Source: Brevundimonas sp. (GTDB lineage Bacteria > Pseudomonadota > Alphaproteobacteria > Caulobacterales > Caulobacteraceae). Taken from it: DNA of 51,455 nucleotides. The notes under the pieces are model-generated. The model was given only the letters and a program-made list of their open reading frames with translations, was not told the DNA's origin and searched no databases. Position 1 is the stretch's first letter. Each line of letters begins with the position of its first letter. Below are positions 16,453-25,312 of the stretch, in pieces. The DNA is taken from the NCBI GenBank assembly GCA_003248965.1, contig QFQU01000019.1:1-51455 (forward strand). Direction: 5' to 3'. A program made the position numbers and the translations under genes.

Positions 16453-16839
16453 ATGATGATCCGCACTCTCGTTGTCACCGCCGCCCTCGCGTTCGCCGGC
16501 GCCGCCGCCGCCCAGGACCCGCATGCGGGTCACGCTATGCCGGCCCAGGCCGCTGCGCCCCAATCCGGCATCACGACCGTTCCTGCGAATGGCGCGATGA
16601 CCCAGGGGTCGCCCGAGCGGTTCAGCGTCACCTTCCCCCACGCCATGGTCCTCAAAACCGTCGCCCTCTCCGCCGAGGGTCAGGCTCCGGTCGACGTCAC
16701 TGTCCCCGCCGCGCCGGCTGCCGCCACCGTCGGCGTGGCTCTTCCGCGGCTCGCGCCGGGCACCTACACTGCCGCCTGGACCGCCGAAGGCCCGGACGGT
16801 CACAAGATGTCCGGTTCCGTCAGCTTCATGGTTCACTAG
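16453..16839 (+). CDS. CopC-like periplasmic copper protein
   Basis: This 128-residue exported protein begins its mature part with one DPHAGHAM unit identical in style to the CopB repeats, then a CopC-type beta-sandwich (RFSVTFPHAMVLKTVALSAE ... YTAAWTAEGPDGHKMSGSVS). It differs from the copC at 7747 in lacking the N-terminal His of the mature protein; the DPHAGH unit may replace that ligand. GGAGA precedes the ATG. It is part of the copA-copB operon. Confidence 0.85.
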   Translation: MMIRTLVVTAALAFAGAAAAQDPHAGHAMPAQAAAPQSGITTVPANGAMTQGSPERFSVTFPHAMVLKTVALSAEGQAPVDVTVPAAPAAATVGVALPRLAPGTYTAAWTAEGPDGHKMSGSVSFMVH

Positions 16840-16849
16840 GAGAACGACG

Positions 16850-17074
16850 ATGAAGGTTTCCAACCTGCTGGCCGCCGCCGGCGCGATCCTGACCCTGAGC
16901 GCGGGCGCGGCTCTGGCGGCCGAAGGCTGCGATTGTTGCAAGGACATGGCCGCAGACGCCCCCATGACGTGCTGCGACGAGATGAAGACCGAGCCCGCCC
17001 CGGCCGAACCCGCGCCGCCCGCGCCGGCGCCATCGGACACGCCGGCGCCCCAGGGGCATGCCGACCACAACTGA
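16850..17074 (+). CDS. 74-residue exported Cys-rich protein
   Basis: A signal peptide ending GAALAA is followed by EGCDCCKDMAADAPMTCCDE, an acidic/Met linker, and a Pro/Ala tail ending GHADHN. Five Cys in CxCC and CC groups plus terminal His residues suggest a periplasmic soft-metal chelator. It is the last gene of the copA-copB operon, 10 bases after the CopC-like gene with AGGAGA before the ATG. No named family is recognised. It resembles the 48-residue peptide at 9469 in design, but not in detailed sequence. Confidence 0.7.
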   Translation: MKVSNLLAAAGAILTLSAGAALAAEGCDCCKDMAADAPMTCCDEMKTEPAPAEPAPPAPAPSDTPAPQGHADHN

Positions 17075-17082
17075 TCGACCCG

Positions 17083-17126
17083 GTCCGATCGTGTCCGCAG
17101 CCCCTTCGGGGCCGGAACGATCGGAC
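17083..17126. terminator. Strong hairpin between convergent genes
   Basis: GTCCGATCGT and ACGATCGGAC form a perfect 10-bp outer stem that encloses TCCG/CGGA and CCCC-TTCG-GGGG type inner pairing. No T-run follows on either strand. It sits between the end of the copper operon and the end of the minus-strand DUF7662 gene, so a bidirectional terminator role is likely. Confidence 0.55.
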
Positions 17127-17127
17127 A

Positions 17128-17427
17128 TCAGCTTGTCCTGCTCCCATCCTCGGCCTCCTCCGCGTCGGAGAATGACCGGGCGGCGTCCAGTCGAACGAAG
17201 TGCACGGTTTCGGCTCGCGTTTTCGGCTCGGCCACGAAGCCGGCGTCCGCGAACGCAATGTGTTGGGGCATCACTGGCCCGGATGGATCCGCTCGCCACC
17301 ATCCGTCCACGGCCGCGGCTTTGGGCAGGATGCCGCCTACAATCCGTTCGATGTCCCGAAAAGTCAGATCCACTTCAGCCCGCTTCTGCCGGCGAAGAAA
17401 GGATGCGAGGGGCGCGTATTTGGCCAT
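17128..17427 (-). CDS. DUF7662-like small protein
   Basis: The 99-residue protein has the pattern KYAPLASFLRRQ...VDLTFRDIERIVGGILP, a WWRAD motif and a closing VHFVRL, which resembles the small DUF7662 family often found near mobile or phage genes. Function is unknown. GGAGG lies ahead of the ATG I use; the ATG six codons earlier would overlap that ribosome site. It is convergent with the copper operon. Confidence 0.6.
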   Translation of the reverse strand: MAKYAPLASFLRRQKRAEVDLTFRDIERIVGGILPKAAAVDGWWRADPSGPVMPQHIAFADAGFVAEPKTRAETVHFVRLDAARSFSDAEEAEDGSRTS

Positions 17428-17650
17428 TGGCGTGTTTTCCTCCATCGCCGTTTTCGGTCAAGGTCGACTCGCGGGATCGACCGTGAACGGTGTAGTATCC
17501 TCTGCGGCGGGCTCCGGAACGGACAGGCGCTGGTCTTGAGCCAGGGGACGCAATGCGTCGGCGGCGATCAGGGCCGAAACCTCCGGCTTCTGTACAGAAG
17601 TTCCAGGCCCGCCCCCTTCCCTTCCAGGCGCGTCGGACAGGCGACGGGGC

Positions 17651-17893
17651 TCAGCCGTCTTCAGGGTCTATGATGCCGGTGCGAACGCCGATCGCAACCG
17701 CTTCGATCCGGGTTCTGACGCCGAGCTTGGCGCAGGCCTTTTCAAGATAGCTGTCGACGGTTCGCGGAGAGAGCCCAACGATCTGGCCGATGTCCGCAGA
17801 GCTCTTCCCTCGGCTGACCCAGAGCAAGCATTCGGCTTCGCGGCCGCTCAGGAGCACGACCGGGCGACGTTCCGCGTGACGACTGGGCTCCAT
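17651..17893 (-). CDS. HTH-only LuxR-type regulator
   Basis: At 80 residues this is little more than a LuxR C-terminal DNA-binding domain: LSGREAECLLWVSRGKSSAD, IGQIVGLSPRTVDSYL, KLGVRTRIEAVA. There is no receiver or ligand domain. I start at the ATG with GGAG seven bases upstream; the longer frame is of unlikely composition. A sister protein of the same plan is encoded at 29653. The two flank the lasso peptide cluster, and this one is divergent from its FecI sigma gene. Confidence 0.75.
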   Translation of the reverse strand: MEPSRHAERRPVVLLSGREAECLLWVSRGKSSADIGQIVGLSPRTVDSYLEKACAKLGVRTRIEAVAIGVRTGIIDPEDG

Positions 17894-18399
17894 GGCCGGC
17901 TCCGTTCGCATTGATCTCGATGCACGGTGAGCGGGAATCAACGGCCGGGCAACGACAGTGAATTGCGGGGTGTCCGCCAATTTTTTGCGGTTGGCGCCGG
18001 CCGTACCGTAGGGCGAATTGACGCGCTTGCTCCGGGGCAAACGCCCTTCTAGACCGCCCCGGTCGGGCGCCGTGACATAGGCGCACAGCTTGAGCCGGGG
18101 TCTGTCCGAGCGACAGGGGCGCCGCTGTGGACCGAAGCAGCGGGCCTCGCGATCGCGGAGGATTCCAACGCCCGACCCCTCCGGCTTGCGCCGGGATTCC
18201 GTTTGATTCATGCTGGCCTGGCCGACGCTTGCGTTGGTGGGGCCTGGAATCCCCTGTGCGATATCAATTCATCGACGGCGTCGCGCATCGCGCGTCTGCC
18301 CGTTCCCAACGCCTGACGGCGCGCGCCTGCGTGCCTGTCCCGGGCCGTGTGGACGCGTCTGGGTTCCGGACCCTCTCGTCGAGAGGCCGGAGAACCGTG
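17894..18399. other. Intergenic region between LuxR-like gene and sigma gene
   Basis: This 506-base region between divergent genes should hold promoters for both. I see an 8-bp inverted repeat, GGGATTCC (18193-18200) and GGAATCCC (18246-18253), with a 45-base spacer. No further gene is supported here; the open frames present have the composition of chance frames. Confidence 0.4.
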
Positions 18400-18888
18400 G
18401 TGACCGATACGAAGCAGCTTGGTGCGGAGGCGCAGGACGGTATCAACCGTCTCTATCGGCGCTATGCCGCCTGGCTGGATCGGCGCTTGAGAGCCCATGT
18501 CGACGCCGATGCCGCGGCCGATGTCGTCCAGGAGACCTATATCCGCGTTGCGCCCTATGCGCTGGACGACATCCGCCACCCGAAAGCGTTTCTGCTCAAG
18601 ATCGCCCTGAACCTAGTCCGCGATGAGAGCCGGAAAGAGGGTCGGCGGCGGCGGGATCGGTCGTTTCAGCGACCGGCCGAAGCCGAGGCCGCGCCCCAGT
18701 TCGATCAGGTTCTGCTCGAACAGGTGATCCGGTCCATGCCGCAACTCTACCGCGACGTCTTCGTCTTGAGCCGCTTTGGCGGTATGACCTATCCGGAGAT
18801 CGCCCAGTCGTTCGGGATCAGCGTAAAAACGGTGGAATGGCGAATGTCCAGGGCGCTCGAGTACTGCGCGTCTCGGCTGGACTTGTAG
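18400..18888 (+). CDS. FecI-type ECF sigma factor
   Basis: The 162-residue sigma factor has region 2 (INRLYRRYAAWLDRRLRAHV, AAADVVQETYIRVA, HPKAFLLKIALNLVRDESRK) and region 4 (MPQLYRDVFVLSRFGGMTYP, SFGISVKTVEWRMSRALEYC). FecI-type factors are switched on by a FecR partner when a TonB receptor binds its ligand. I start at the second of two GTG codons because GGAG is seven bases before it. FecR, the receptor and the isopeptidase follow on the same strand, as in astexin-type lasso clusters. Confidence 0.88.
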   Translation: MTDTKQLGAEAQDGINRLYRRYAAWLDRRLRAHVDADAAADVVQETYIRVAPYALDDIRHPKAFLLKIALNLVRDESRKEGRRRRDRSFQRPAEAEAAPQFDQVLLEQVIRSMPQLYRDVFVLSRFGGMTYPEIAQSFGISVKTVEWRMSRALEYCASRLDL

Positions 18889-18897
18889 GCAAGACGG

Positions 18898-19884
18898 ATG
18901 ACGATCGAGGCTGAAGCCGAAATCAGGCGCAAGGAAGCGGCGGAATGGTTCAGCAGATTGAACCAGCGCCAGGTCACGACCGCCGACATCAAGGACTTCA
19001 GCGACTGGCGGCGGGATCCTGAGAACGCCCGCGCCTTCAGTCGTCTGGAGGCGATGTGGGACGCGGCCGGAACGCTCGCGAAGACCCCCGGCATGGCCGC
19101 GCTCACGGAAGAGGCGACGAACCGGGCCCGTCAGGCCCCGCCCAGCCGGCGGAGGAGTCCTTCCGGCCGCCTGATCCCGCTCGGTGCGGCGGGCGTGGTC
19201 GCCCTGGCGCTCGCGGTGGGAAGCTGGTCGTGGTGGTCCGCCCAACTTCCGGACGCCTATGACACCGCCATCGGTGAGCAGCGAACGGTTCGGCTCGAGG
19301 ACGGCTCACGCATTATTCTGGACACGGACTCCCGCGTCACGGTCCGGTTCAGCGGTTCCGAACGGCTGGTGACCCTGGCCTCCGGACGCGCCATGTTCGA
19401 GGTGCAGGGGGATGCGGCCCGCCCCTTCCTGGTGAGGGCCGGCGACACCGAGGTGACCGCGATCGGCACCCGCTTCGATGTCCGCCGGGCCGGCGCCGGC
19501 GCCCAGGTCGTTCTGGTCGAGGGTCAGGTTGCGGTCCGGCAGGACTCGTCGTCGCGGTCGGCCTGGACCCTCGCACCGGGACAACAGGTCACGACTTCGA
19601 TTCAACGCCCCGCAGTCGTTGCGGTGAACGTGCCGGCGGCCACGAGTTGGACGACCGGCCGCCTGACGTTCGAGAACACCCCGATCGCCGTCGCCGTTGC
19701 GGAGGTCAATCGCTACAGCCCGTCACCGGTCGAACTGCGAGACGACCGGATCTCCACCATACGAGTCAGCGGCGTCTTTGATGCCGGCGATGTCGACGGC
19801 TTCGTCGCGGCGCTGAGGGACCTCTACGCCCTCGAAGCGACCCGGGCGCCGGACGGCCATCTCGTCCTGACGGGACCCGCCTGA
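18898..19884 (+). CDS. FecR-type sigma regulator
   Basis: The 328-residue protein has an N-terminal cytoplasmic DUF4880 segment (EAAEWFSRLNQRQVTTADIK, FSDWRRDPENARAF), one membrane helix (about 99-117, with SWSWW), a periplasmic FecR domain (YDTAIGEQRTVRLEDGSRII ... EVTAIGTRFDVR) and a C-terminal STN-like part. It passes the occupancy signal of the TonB receptor to the sigma factor encoded ten bases upstream. Confidence 0.9.
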   Translation: MTIEAEAEIRRKEAAEWFSRLNQRQVTTADIKDFSDWRRDPENARAFSRLEAMWDAAGTLAKTPGMAALTEEATNRARQAPPSRRRSPSGRLIPLGAAGVVALALAVGSWSWWSAQLPDAYDTAIGEQRTVRLEDGSRIILDTDSRVTVRFSGSERLVTLASGRAMFEVQGDAARPFLVRAGDTEVTAIGTRFDVRRAGAGAQVVLVEGQVAVRQDSSSRSAWTLAPGQQVTTSIQRPAVVAVNVPAATSWTTGRLTFENTPIAVAVAEVNRYSPSPVELRDDRISTIRVSGVFDAGDVDGFVAALRDLYALEATRAPDGHLVLTGPA

Positions 19885-19975
19885 AAATATTCTGACCCCG
19901 GACTTAGGGGATGGCCCGCGACCCGACGTCTCCTCCCCGGCCCGCAAATCTGCGGGTAGAAAATCGGGGGAGATC

Positions 19976-22927
19976 ATGGGTCACAGGTTCACTTCAACCG
20001 CGCTCGCCGCGCTGATGATGGGTGTAACGACGCCGGTAGCCGCGCAGTCGGTCGACGCCGTGCGCGCGTTCAGCATCGGGGCGGGACCGCTCGAGCGAAG
20101 CCTGCCGGTCTTCGCCCAGCAGAGCGGACTGCAGATCCTCTATCCCAGCGCCCTCGTCGTCGGACGTCAGTCCCCGGCCGTCACCGGCGATTACACGGCG
20201 GAAGCGGCGCTCGCCCAGTTGCTGCGCGGGACAGGCCTCACCTATCGGCAGAGCCGTCCGACGGTCTTCGTGCTCGTTGATCCATCGGCCCGCGCCCAAC
20301 TCGAACCGGAAGCGACGCAGCTTGAGGAAGTCGTCGTCACGGGCACCTATCTGCGGGGGGCGGAGAGCCCGTCGCCGGTCACTGTGATCACCCAGGAGGA
20401 CGTGGCGCGGCAGGGTCGCGCGACGGTCGCCGAGACGCTCGCCGCCTTGCCGCAGAACTTCACCGGAGCCGCCTACGAGGGTTCGGCGGGCACGGGGGCC
20501 GACCGCACAAGCCGCAACTCCGCCTATGCGACCGGGGTTAACCTGCGGGGTCTTGGGGCGGACGCGACCCTCGTTCTGGTCAACGGCCGGCGGATCGCCG
20601 GCACCGGCAGCGCCGGCGACTTCTCGGACATCTCCAATCTTCCCAGCAGCGCGATCGCCCGCGCGGATGTGTTGCTCGACGGCGCATCGGCCCTTTACGG
20701 CGCGGACGCGGTCGGCGGCGTGGTCAACATCATCCTGAAATCCCGCTTTGACGGCGCCGAAAGCCGGGTGCGCGTCGGGGGCACGAGCGACGGCGGGGCC
20801 GTGGAGACCCTCCTGTCCCACAGCGGCGGCTTTAACTGGTCCAGCGGCAGCCTCATCGCAGCTTATGAATTTCATGACCGGGGCGAGTTGCGCGCCGCCG
20901 ACCGTCGCGCGACAGCGAGCGCTGACTTGCGCCCGCTGGGCGGCTCCGACTGGCGCTTCTTTTACGCCGCGCCGGGAAACCTCATGGCGTTCGATCCGGT
21001 CAGGGGATCCTACGAACCGACCTACGCCATCCCCCGCAATCAGAACGGGGTGGGCCTCACGCCGGGAGACTTTCGACCCGGCGAGGTCAATCTGACCAAC
21101 CAGATGGAAGGCCAGTGGAACCTGCCCCACCAGCGCCGGCACAGCGTGTTCGTCGCGGGCCGACAGGACCTTCCGGGCGGCTTCAGTCTGGACGGCGACC
21201 TTCGCTACACCGATCGAACCTACAACCAGGACTCGGTGGCCGACATCGGCATCCTGTTCGTGACGCCGGACAATCCCTTCTTCGTGCCGGTGGCGGGCGA
21301 GCCATATCAGGAAATCGCCTATTCCTTCGTCAACGACCTGGGACCGGGTCGCGACGAAGGCTTCTCCCGCAGCATCGGCGGCGCGTTCGGGATCGAGGGC
21401 GAACTCGTCGGCTGGAACCTCGCGGCCTATCTGAGCGGCGGTCGCGAGACCACCGGCCTCACGGCCTCGAACCGGGTGCAGACGACGCGTCTCGACGAGG
21501 CCCTTGGCGCGACGCCCGACGATCCGTTGACCACCTTCAACCCGGCGGTCGACGGCTATTTCAACCCTTATGGCGACCCCGCCGCCCATAGCGCGGCTCT
21601 GTTGGCCTTCATCGGGTCCGGCTACCTCCGATCCGAGAACATCAGCACGGTCGGCTCTTTCAACCTCAAGGCCGACGGCGTCCTCCTCACCCTGCCGGGC
21701 GGCGACCTGCGCATGGCCGTGGGTGTCGACTATCGCCAGGAGCGCTTCGAAACCTCCGGGGAGAATTTCATCTCCGGCGCGGCGCCGCGCATCGCCGCTC
21801 CGACGGCGTTCGAGCGTGACGTCTCGGCCGCCTTCGTCGAACTCCGCGCACCGCTGGTGGGCCCCGACAACGCTCGGCCCGGCCTCGAGCGGCTGGAGCT
21901 GTCGCTCGCCGGTCGTATCGAAGACCATGAGGGGATCGGCCAGACCAGCAATCCCAAGGTCGGCGTCCTCTACAACCCGACGCCCGATCTGCTGCTGCGC
22001 GCCAGCTTCGGAACCTCGTTCCGCGCCCCGTCGCTCAGGGAGTTGAACAGCGCCTACCGGCTCGGCCCGGTGTTTCTAGATCGCGCCGGCGCCAATGTGA
22101 TCAGCATCGTCCAGTACGGGGGCAACCCCGACCTGATCCCGGAGACCGCAGAGTCCTGGACGGCGGGTTTCGTCTGGACGCCCGCCGCCGCCGAAGGGTT
22201 GCGGATAGAGGCCGGCTGGTTTCGAACGACCTTCGAGGACCGGATCGCGACCCCGGTCGCGGAGAACCTGATCAACGCCCTGAACGACCCGACCCTGGCG
22301 CCCTTCATCCGGTATGTGAGCCCCGGCTCCAGTGCGGACGACCTGGCCTATGTCCAGTCCCTGCTCAGCCATCCGGGGAACTACAATCCGAACGTCTTCC
22401 CGGCGACCGCCTACGGCGCCGTGATCGACAACCGGTACGTCAACGCCTCGGCTGTCGAGGTCGAGGGGCTCGATCTTTCCGCACGCTATCGCTTCACCCT
22501 GGGATCGGACGACATCTCGCTCGATGCGACCGTGACTCATCTCCTCACCAACGACCGGGCGGTCACCGCCACCTCCCCCACCGAGGACCTGTTGGGCGCG
22601 CCGAACTTCCCGGCGCGCTGGCGAGGCCGCTTCAGCGGCCAGTGGGTTCGCGGCCCGCTCACGCTCGGCGGCGCGCTCAACCACGTCAGCGGAGGACGGG
22701 ATCCGGTCAACGGTCGCGGGATCGACGACTGGATCACACTGGACGGCCAGGTCCGCTACGACATCGACGGCGGATGGGCCGAAAATCTTTCCCTCACCCT
22801 CAACGTGCTGAACCTGACCAATGAGGAGCCGCCCTTCTACGATGCTCCGGCGGGGATCGGGTACGACGCCGCCAACACCAATGTGCTCGGCCGGCAGGTC
22901 TCGCTTCAACTCGTCAAGCGCTGGTGA
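19976..22927 (+). CDS. TonB-dependent receptor with signalling (STN) domain
   Basis: This 983-residue outer-membrane transporter has a signal peptide, an STN signalling domain (about 32-105: FSIGAGPLERSLPVFAQQSG), a TonB-box-like EEVVVTG, a plug domain (SPVTVITQEDVARQGRATVA; NLRGLGADATLVLVNGRRIA) and a 22-strand barrel ending in an aromatic residue (QLVKRW). The STN domain fits with the FecI/FecR pair upstream. In related lasso clusters this receptor imports the lasso peptide into the periplasm for cleavage. The isopeptidase gene begins seven bases after its stop. Confidence 0.92.
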   Translation: MGHRFTSTALAALMMGVTTPVAAQSVDAVRAFSIGAGPLERSLPVFAQQSGLQILYPSALVVGRQSPAVTGDYTAEAALAQLLRGTGLTYRQSRPTVFVLVDPSARAQLEPEATQLEEVVVTGTYLRGAESPSPVTVITQEDVARQGRATVAETLAALPQNFTGAAYEGSAGTGADRTSRNSAYATGVNLRGLGADATLVLVNGRRIAGTGSAGDFSDISNLPSSAIARADVLLDGASALYGADAVGGVVNIILKSRFDGAESRVRVGGTSDGGAVETLLSHSGGFNWSSGSLIAAYEFHDRGELRAADRRATASADLRPLGGSDWRFFYAAPGNLMAFDPVRGSYEPTYAIPRNQNGVGLTPGDFRPGEVNLTNQMEGQWNLPHQRRHSVFVAGRQDLPGGFSLDGDLRYTDRTYNQDSVADIGILFVTPDNPFFVPVAGEPYQEIAYSFVNDLGPGRDEGFSRSIGGAFGIEGELVGWNLAAYLSGGRETTGLTASNRVQTTRLDEALGATPDDPLTTFNPAVDGYFNPYGDPAAHSAALLAFIGSGYLRSENISTVGSFNLKADGVLLTLPGGDLRMAVGVDYRQERFETSGENFISGAAPRIAAPTAFERDVSAAFVELRAPLVGPDNARPGLERLELSLAGRIEDHEGIGQTSNPKVGVLYNPTPDLLLRASFGTSFRAPSLRELNSAYRLGPVFLDRAGANVISIVQYGGNPDLIPETAESWTAGFVWTPAAAEGLRIEAGWFRTTFEDRIATPVAENLINALNDPTLAPFIRYVSPGSSADDLAYVQSLLSHPGNYNPNVFPATAYGAVIDNRYVNASAVEVEGLDLSARYRFTLGSDDISLDATVTHLLTNDRAVTATSPTEDLLGAPNFPARWRGRFSGQWVRGPLTLGGALNHVSGGRDPVNGRGIDDWITLDGQVRYDIDGGWAENLSLTLNVLNLTNEEPPFYDAPAGIGYDAANTNVLGRQVSLQLVKRW

Positions 22928-22933
22928 TCGCCT

Positions 22934-25312
22934 ATGCGCATGGTCGTTGTGGCCCTCGCGGGCCTGCTCGCCGCGGCGTGCCCCTCGTCGGCTCGGTCGG
23001 AGCCGCTCACGGTGGACGTCATTCTGGCCCTCAAGAGCTTCGGCCGGGTGGCGATCGACCCATCCGGGGAGGTGGCGGTCTTCGAGGAACGGCGCGCGCG
23101 CAGCGACCTCCCTCGTCATGATCTGGAGGCCGAGGGCGCCATCCGGTACGCCCGCCTCTACCGCATCGACCTCGGCGTCTCCGACCGCCCGCGACCGCTT
23201 CTGGCGATGGAGGAGGACGCCGGCTATTCCGTCGGCGCCTTTTCGCCGAGCGGCCGGCGCCTGGCCGTGTTTCGCCTCCGGAACGACGAATGGCGGTTGG
23301 GGCTCGTCGAGATCGCGACCGGGCGGGTGGTCTGGACTGAGGTGGCGCCAGACCTCGGCTTGTGGGGCCGGTCCCTGCAGTGGCTGAAGGACGACGCCTT
23401 GGTCGTCGTGGGCATGCCCGACGGGGCGCTTCCCCCGCGACTGGCCGGCCCCCGCGCGGAGCAGGCGCGCCTGCTGGCGCTGAGGGCGGCGGCGACCGCA
23501 GGGTACGCGGCCGCGATCACAGTGGGCGAGGATAGCGCGCCGGAGGCCTTGTCGCCGCGCCGTCTGTGGCGGATCGACGCCGTCACCGGCGAGGCGGCCG
23601 CGATCGCCGACGGCCCATTCCTCGACTTGGAAACCTCTCCGGACGGGCGATACGCCGCGCTTCTCCTGGACGGTCCGCTCCTGCCGCCTCCCTCCGCCGA
23701 CACAGCGACCGAGGTGCGTCGCGCCCGGGGTCTGCAGATCGTCGACCTGATCTCCGGCGCCGCCGTCCGGCCGTCCGACGCCCGCAACATCTCGACAAGC
23801 CTACTGGCCTGGTCGCCAACGTCCGACGCCCTTCTGGTGGCGGCCATCGACGACGAGCCGGCCCGGCTCATGACCATCGCCCCGGACGGCGCGACGCGGG
23901 ACGTGACGCCTGTCGGGGCACACCCGACAACGCCGATCGACTTCCAGGGCATGGCGACAGCCGAGGGCGGCTGGTTGGGCAGAACCCCGATCTTCAAGGG
24001 CCGGTCCGGATCCCGGGAGGGCTGGTTCGTCGCCGACGTCGACGCCACGCCGCTGACAGGCCTGTCCCCACACGCGCGGCTCATCGCCGAGGAAGGGTCT
24101 GCGGTTCTGTTCAACAGCGACGGTAACGTCGTTCGGTTCGACGCCGAAGGTTACGCCGATCTCGGGCCAGCCGCATCGGCGGCAAACCCCCTTGGTCCGT
24201 TCGGGTTGCGAGCGCAGAGCGGTCCTCTGCAAGCCGCCTTCGCCGTGATCGCGCGCGGCGACGGACGCCTGTGCCAGGTCTGGATCGACCCCGACGCCGG
24301 CTCCCAATGCGTCGCGGCGACGCATGGGGCCGCGATCAGTTGGAGCCGGGGGATCAGTCTCGATCGGGGCGCCCTGGGAGACGATCCGAACGCTCTGCGC
24401 CTGCAACGCAGCCATCGCCGAGAGGTGGTCTGGCGGCTGAATTCCGAACTCGACCGTATCTCGGTCGCGGCCCCTCGGCGGATCGCCGGCGTCGGCGGCG
24501 CCGGCGGCTGGCTCTACTTGCCGTCGAACCCGACAGCGACGCCGCCCGTGATCGTGGTGCCCTATCAGGGCGAGTCCTACCCCGATCCGCCGTGGTGGAT
24601 GCGGCGGGAGTCCACCAGCCTCTCAATGGCGCCCCAACTGATGGTCGCGGCCGGTTACGCCATCCTCGTCCCGGATCTTCCGCCGACCCCGGAACCGGCG
24701 GACGGCCTCGCCCATCGCATCCTGTCGGTCGTCGACGCGGCGGCGGCGGAGGGCCTGGTTGATCCGGAGCGGATCGGCTTGTGGGGCTGGAGCTTTGGCG
24801 CCTGGTCTGCTGTGATGAGCGCGGCGCAGTCTCCTCGCTTCGATGCCGTGGTGGCCCTGAACGGGCCAATGAATTTCTCAACCGTCATCGGAGACGTGGG
24901 ATCGACGTTGCGCCTCGACGGCGGGCACGCGCTCGCCGCGGCGGCCAGCGCGCGTTGGCTGGAATCCGGCCAGGCCGAGATGCGGGACGCCTATTGGCAG
25001 GCGCCCGACCGGTATCGCCGCAACAGCCCGTTTGAGCAGGCGGACCGCATCGTGGCGCCGACGCTTCTCGTGGTGGGGGAGTACGATCTGATGCTCGGTC
25101 AGTCGGAGCAACTCTACGGCGCCCTGCATCGTCTGAATCGGCCCGTGGCCCTGACCCTCCTCATCGGCGAGGAACACGGCCTCCGGAGTCCAGGGAATAT
25201 TCGGCTCTACTACGACCAGATCCGGAACTGGTTCGATCGGTATCTCATGGGGTCCGGCGGTCCAGCCGTTCCAGCCAGCGACGCACCCACGCCTCCGTCA
25301 GGGCCAGACTGA
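22934..25312 (+). CDS. AtxE2-type lasso peptide isopeptidase
   Basis: The 792-residue exported protein has a lipobox-like signal (LAGLLAAAC), a beta-propeller N-terminal part and a prolyl-oligopeptidase (S9) alpha/beta-hydrolase C-terminus. The catalytic triad is Ser620 (GWSFGAW), Asp718 (GEYDLML) and His748 (GEEHGLR). Such enzymes hydrolyse the isopeptide bond of threaded lasso peptides and linearise them. The assignment over a generic S9 peptidase rests on position between a TonB receptor and lasso B/C genes and on the N-terminal LTVDVILALKSFGRVAIDPS pattern. Its 3' end overlaps the converging cyclase gene by 68 bases. Confidence 0.88.
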   Translation: MRMVVVALAGLLAAACPSSARSEPLTVDVILALKSFGRVAIDPSGEVAVFEERRARSDLPRHDLEAEGAIRYARLYRIDLGVSDRPRPLLAMEEDAGYSVGAFSPSGRRLAVFRLRNDEWRLGLVEIATGRVVWTEVAPDLGLWGRSLQWLKDDALVVVGMPDGALPPRLAGPRAEQARLLALRAAATAGYAAAITVGEDSAPEALSPRRLWRIDAVTGEAAAIADGPFLDLETSPDGRYAALLLDGPLLPPPSADTATEVRRARGLQIVDLISGAAVRPSDARNISTSLLAWSPTSDALLVAAIDDEPARLMTIAPDGATRDVTPVGAHPTTPIDFQGMATAEGGWLGRTPIFKGRSGSREGWFVADVDATPLTGLSPHARLIAEEGSAVLFNSDGNVVRFDAEGYADLGPAASAANPLGPFGLRAQSGPLQAAFAVIARGDGRLCQVWIDPDAGSQCVAATHGAAISWSRGISLDRGALGDDPNALRLQRSHRREVVWRLNSELDRISVAAPRRIAGVGGAGGWLYLPSNPTATPPVIVVPYQGESYPDPPWWMRRESTSLSMAPQLMVAAGYAILVPDLPPTPEPADGLAHRILSVVDAAAAEGLVDPERIGLWGWSFGAWSAVMSAAQSPRFDAVVALNGPMNFSTVIGDVGSTLRLDGGHALAAAASARWLESGQAEMRDAYWQAPDRYRRNSPFEQADRIVAPTLLVVGEYDLMLGQSEQLYGALHRLNRPVALTLLIGEEHGLRSPGNIRLYYDQIRNWFDRYLMGSGGPAVPASDAPTPPSGPD

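Noticed and set aside
19994..21928. 644-codon open frame antisense to the TonB receptor
   Set aside because: The receptor frame has all its domains; the antisense frame is a high-GC artefact.
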